64,000 nucleotides of DNA from Bacillota bacterium (GTDB lineage Bacteria; Bacillota; Clostridia; Lachnospirales; Lachnospiraceae): contig JAEZVF010000005.1 in the NCBI GenBank assembly GCA_023443225.1, positions 54,186 to 118,185 on the forward strand, given 5' to 3'. The translations under genes were made by a program, and so were the position numbers. Under the pieces are notes generated by a model. It was not told where the DNA came from. It worked only from the letters and a program-made list of their open reading frames with translations, and ran no database searches. This document shows positions 61,572-64,000 of the stretch, one piece after another (the first letter of the stretch is position 1; the number at the start of each line of letters is the position of its first letter).

Positions 61572-63308
61572 CTAACATTCTAAAATCATATCACTGATTG
61601 CTTTACCGCCCTTTACCATAGGAAGTACCAATTCCTCGCTATCAATCATGAACTCGATTATGGTAGGTGCCTTTGGATTCTTGGCAGCTTCTGCAAATGC
61701 AGCTTCAATCTGATCTTCCTTTTCTACACGGATACCGTAGGCACCATAGCTTTCCGCTAATCTGATAAAATCAGGGGAGTAAGTAGGGCAGTTACTATTG
61801 CTACCTACACATTGCTTGCTGCAGTTTTTTCGTGAACGAAGGCAGGTAGATGAATAACGTTTCCCGTAGAATAATTTCTGCCACTGGCGAACCATACCTA
61901 AATAGCTGTTGTTAAAGATGCAGATAATCATGGGTAGTTCCTGTACTACAGCTGTAGTCATTTCCTGAATGTTCATTTGAATACCACCATCTCCGGATAT
62001 ACAGATAACCTGTTTCTCTGGATTTCCAAGTTTTGCGCCGATAGCAGCCGGTAAACCGTATCCCATGGTGCCAAGGCCACCGGAGGTAAGTAATTGTTTA
62101 TTCTTAGTTAATTCCAAGTATTGAGTGGTCCACATCTGATGCTGACCCACATCGGTTACTACTATGGAATCCTGAAACATGTTATTGATGGTACGTATAA
62201 TTTTCTCTGGTGTAATTCCATTGTCTAGAGTCATTCCCAGCGGATATTCTTTTTTCCATGCATCGATTTGTTCTAGCCAGGATTCTGTTTTACAGGATTT
62301 TTTATTATTTGTGATTTCTTCTAATATTTTTTCTATCGCCTGTTTTGCATCTGCTACGATTGGAATATCAACAACAATGTTTTTAGAAATAGAAGCAGAA
62401 TCAATATCAACATGAATGATTTTTGCTTTCGTGGCAAATTCACCTAGTTTTCCTGTGATACGATCGTTGAATCTGGTACCAATGGAAAACAATAAATCAC
62501 AATCACTAATTGCCTTATTTGCTGCATAACTACCGTGCATTCCGATGTTTCCTACGTATAATGGATGGTTGGTATCGATGGCGCCTTTTCCCATAATGGT
62601 AGTAATAACAGGAGCTTTTGCTAATTCAGCTAATTGTGTTAGTTCATTATTTGCACGGGAAATATTCACCCCACCACCAATTAAAAATACCGGTTTTTTT
62701 GAGGCCTGAAGCATATCAGTTGCTTTTTTTATTTGCCCAATGTGAACTTTGGAGTTTGGTTTGTATCCACGAATATTTACGGAATCAGGATAGGAGTCGC
62801 TGCCGAGTTCTTGCATAATGTCTTTTGGAAGATCTATGACTACTGGACCCGGTTTTCCTGTACTTGCAATAAAGAATGCTTCTTTTATAATTCTTCCTAA
62901 ATCTTCTCTGTTTCTAACGGTAATACCGTATTTGCATATGCTTCTTGTTATTCCGACAATATCTACTTCTTGGAAGGCATCATTACCAATTAACTGAGTA
63001 GGCACCTGTCCAGTAAAACATACCAATGGTACGCTATCATAATTGGCAGTGGCAATGCCTGTTACCAGATTCGTTGCTCCCGGACCACTAGTTACTAAGC
63101 AAACACCTACTTTTCCAGTTGAGCGTGCATAACCGTCTGCGGCATGAATTAATCCTTGCTCATGTCTGGGTAATATGACATCAATATCATGCTGCTTATA
63201 CAATTCATCAAGAATATCCATAATACTTGCCCCCGGATAACCAAATAGGGTAGTAACTCCTTCCTCCTTTAATGCTTTTACAAATAAACTATTTCCTGAT
63301 ACTTTCAT
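61572..63308 (-). CDS. ilvB: Acetolactate synthase large (catalytic) subunit with Cys-rich insertion
   Basis: 578 residues, ThDP enzyme condensing pyruvate to acetolactate, or with 2-oxobutyrate, in valine/leucine/isoleucine synthesis. The N-terminal ThDP-binding domain has the catalytic Glu in RHEQGLIHAADGYAR; the ThDP/Mg motif runs from SGDGGIQMN to CIFNN. Between KRYSST and SPDFIRLAE there is an extra stretch with C489-x6-C496-x3-C500-x6-C507 where most ALS enzymes have a short loop. GGAG precedes the ATG at 63308. Transcription is led by the T-box region upstream. Confidence 0.95.
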   Translation of the reverse strand: MKVSGNSLFVKALKEEGVTTLFGYPGASIMDILDELYKQHDIDVILPRHEQGLIHAADGYARSTGKVGVCLVTSGPGATNLVTGIATANYDSVPLVCFTGQVPTQLIGNDAFQEVDIVGITRSICKYGITVRNREDLGRIIKEAFFIASTGKPGPVVIDLPKDIMQELGSDSYPDSVNIRGYKPNSKVHIGQIKKATDMLQASKKPVFLIGGGVNISRANNELTQLAELAKAPVITTIMGKGAIDTNHPLYVGNIGMHGSYAANKAISDCDLLFSIGTRFNDRITGKLGEFATKAKIIHVDIDSASISKNIVVDIPIVADAKQAIEKILEEITNNKKSCKTESWLEQIDAWKKEYPLGMTLDNGITPEKIIRTINNMFQDSIVVTDVGQHQMWTTQYLELTKNKQLLTSGGLGTMGYGLPAAIGAKLGNPEKQVICISGDGGIQMNIQEMTTAVVQELPMIICIFNNSYLGMVRQWQKLFYGKRYSSTCLRSRKNCSKQCVGSNSNCPTYSPDFIRLAESYGAYGIRVEKEDQIEAAFAEAAKNPKAPTIIEFMIDSEELVLPMVKGGKAISDMILEC

Positions 63309-63329
63309 AAAATGTTCTCCTTTCTAAAT

Positions 63330-63363
63330 AAAAAACGCCCTAAGCTGTTACCAGCTTAGGGCG
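63330..63363 (-). terminator. Regulated terminator of the T-box leader
   Basis: 12-bp perfect stem with a 4-nt loop, followed by six T on the minus strand, 21 nt ahead of the ilvB start codon. Confidence 0.9.
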
Positions 63364-63661
63364 AACATTATTGTCCGTGTTACCACCTAAATTCAAAGAC
63401 TTCTCTTTGCACTCTGTCAGTACGGGATAGTAATCATTAAAATATCTTAGATATAACTATCTGATACCGCTTTCCTTGTAACGGTGGAAACTCCGATGAA
63501 GCCTACTTAAAATAATTTGTTCGGTTCACAGCTCAAAGGCTACTTCCAAGGCTTTCGCCTAAGTCTATCATCCGAATGAATGACAGCCTTTACTCCCTCC
63601 ACGAAGATTCGCACCAACCATCTTCTCTCTGTGCATTTGGTGAGTATGTACTACTCCTTAT

Positions 63662-63737
63662 CATTGCTTTTTCATGATTTCATGGCTTTTATGTGATTTC
63701 ATTGCTTTTTCATGATTTCAAAGCTTTTATATAGTTT
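63662..63737. repeat. Four 19-bp tandem repeats at the 5' end of the ilvBN leader
   Basis: Units start at 63662, 63681, 63700 and 63719. Units 1 and 3 are identical (CATTGCTTTTTCATGATTT); units 2 and 4 are variants (CATGGCTTTTATGTGATTT; CAAAGCTTTTATATAGTTT). They lie between the promoter and the T-box stem I and would be the first bases transcribed. Confidence 0.8.
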
Positions 63738-63748
63738 TGATTTTTGTT

Positions 63749-63777
63749 ATTGTATCAAATAGAGAAATAATTGTCAA
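63749..63777 (-). promoter_or_regulatory. Promoter of the ilvBN operon
   Basis: On the minus strand: TTGACA (63777-63772), 17-nt spacer, TACAAT (63754-63749). Start of transcription expected near 63742. Confidence 0.75.
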
Positions 63778-63835
63778 TTGTTTTTTAAAATGTTTTATAA
63801 TTGTGTTGATTGCAAAACTTAATTCCACTTTACCA

Positions 63836-63896
63836 TGGAATTTACTAATTCTTAATATACCTTAGTACAGATTTGGAATTTACTAATTCTAATATA
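63836..63896. repeat. Direct repeat upstream of the edge gene
   Basis: TGGAATTTACTAATTCT at 63836-63852 recurs at 63874-63890, each followed by (T)AATATA, 38 bp apart. It may belong to the end of an IS element or be a regulator site. Confidence 0.5.
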
Positions 63897-63953
63897 ATGT
63901 ATAATAGTGTTAAACATGGTTGCCCCTCCTTGGTTCATATGGAGGAATATATT

Positions 63954-64000
63954 ATGAATACACAAAAACACTTAACTCTTGATGCAAGATCTACCATAGA
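63954..64000 (+). CDS. Start of an IS30-like transposase, cut by the window edge
   Basis: Fifteen codons are visible: MNTQKHLTLDARSTI. The KHLTLDAR opening is typical of IS30-family transposases, where it precedes the first helix-turn-helix. TGGAGG lies 11 nt before the ATG at 63954. With so little sequence the family call is tentative, and intactness cannot be judged. Confidence 0.5.
   Translation, partial: MNTQKHLTLDARSTI

Larger units (their letters stand above)
63309..63742 (-). promoter_or_regulatory. T-box riboswitch leader of ilvBN
   Basis: On the minus strand: a stem-I-like region with AGAGAGAAGAT and GGTTGGTGCGAATCTT (about 63654-63595), a central stretch, then the T-box motif AGGTGGTAACACGG (63388-63375) with the TGGT bulge that pairs with a tRNA acceptor end. 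TTAGG and AACA of that motif can pair with TGTT and CCTAA downstream (antiterminator). The competing terminator is CGCCCTAAGCTG with CAGCTTAGGGCG (63363-63336) and six T. Uncharged tRNA for a branched-chain amino acid should turn the operon on; I could not fix the specifier codon. Confidence 0.87.

Noticed and set aside
63650..63720. Leader peptide attenuator for ilvBN
   Set aside because: Short ATG frames in the repeats have no run of Leu, Ile or Val codons, and a T-box is clearly present.
63662..63737. Four 19-bp repeats considered as a CRISPR array
   Set aside because: Units are contiguous without spacers and there are no cas genes in the window.

Overview
The window is AT-rich (roughly one third G+C) and reads as the chromosome of an anaerobic Firmicute, most likely a Clostridia/Lachnospiraceae member close to the Lachnoclostridium/Anaerocolumna group. 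The evidence is strong AGGAGG-type ribosome sites, TTGACA-N17-TATAAT promoters, a V-type ATPase operon in the Enterococcus hirae ntp order, a membrane pyrophosphatase, an [FeFe]-hydrogenase-like protein, rubrerythrin, a 2x4Fe-4S EFR1 protein and a T-box-controlled ilvBN pair. No rRNA, tRNA or CRISPR array was seen.

Layout. 0.2-5.5 kb: an EFR1 flavodoxin-ferredoxin protein with two HEAT-like proteins, an ECF sigma factor followed by a Cys-rich protein and a small membrane protein, and an AraC/GyrI-type regulator. 5.6-9.1 kb: an unusual protein joining two TrmO/TsaA-like domains to a short UvrA-like ABC ATPase. 9.2-13.7 kb: two export-type ABC cassettes, one under a TetR regulator with its own operator and one under a GntR/YtrA regulator with a palindrome over its -10. 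13.9-15.1 kb: an Fe-S aldo/keto reductase. 15.1-18.6 kb: an IS3-family element whose left end was split by an IS4-family element (18-bp perfect inverted repeats, 10-bp target duplication). 18.8-20.9 kb: a chemoreceptor gene cut by one in-frame stop codon. 21-24.6 kb: a MarR-GNAT pair, a secreted HtrA-like protease, and an XRE-DUF2975 pair. 24.8-29.3 kb: a two-component system divergent from a solute-binding lipoprotein, with a 17-bp inverted repeat and a 155-bp palindromic insertion-like element between them.

30.1-38.9 kb is the nine-gene ntpFIKECGABD V-ATPase operon. The rotor subunit keeps the Na+-ligand pattern of E. hirae NtpK, and the following membrane pyrophosphatase carries the lysine of the K+-independent class, so sodium and proton circuits may both run here. 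41.4-46.6 kb: a CorC/HlyC-type membrane protein, a helical hypothetical protein, and a three-gene ABC exporter behind a structured leader that looks like a transcription-attenuating riboswitch. 46.7-56.6 kb: a PadR-DUF1700/DUF4097 envelope-stress-like pair, a TraB-family protein, an [FeFe]-hydrogenase-like protein, a four-module sulfur-transfer flavoprotein, rubrerythrin and an HD protein. Four tiny hydrophilic, mostly basic proteins (39-56 aa) lie among them. 56.8-63.8 kb: pyruvate kinase, a GNAT protein, NADP-type glutamate dehydrogenase, and ilvB-ilvN on the minus strand under a T-box leader that begins with four 19-bp tandem repeats. An IS30-like transposase start leaves the window at the right edge.

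Starts were moved from the longest frame to the codon with a proper Shine-Dalgarno site where the sequence decided it (for example the response regulator GTG, ntpD TTG, GNAT TTG). All functional calls rest on motif recognition by eye; no database search was run.
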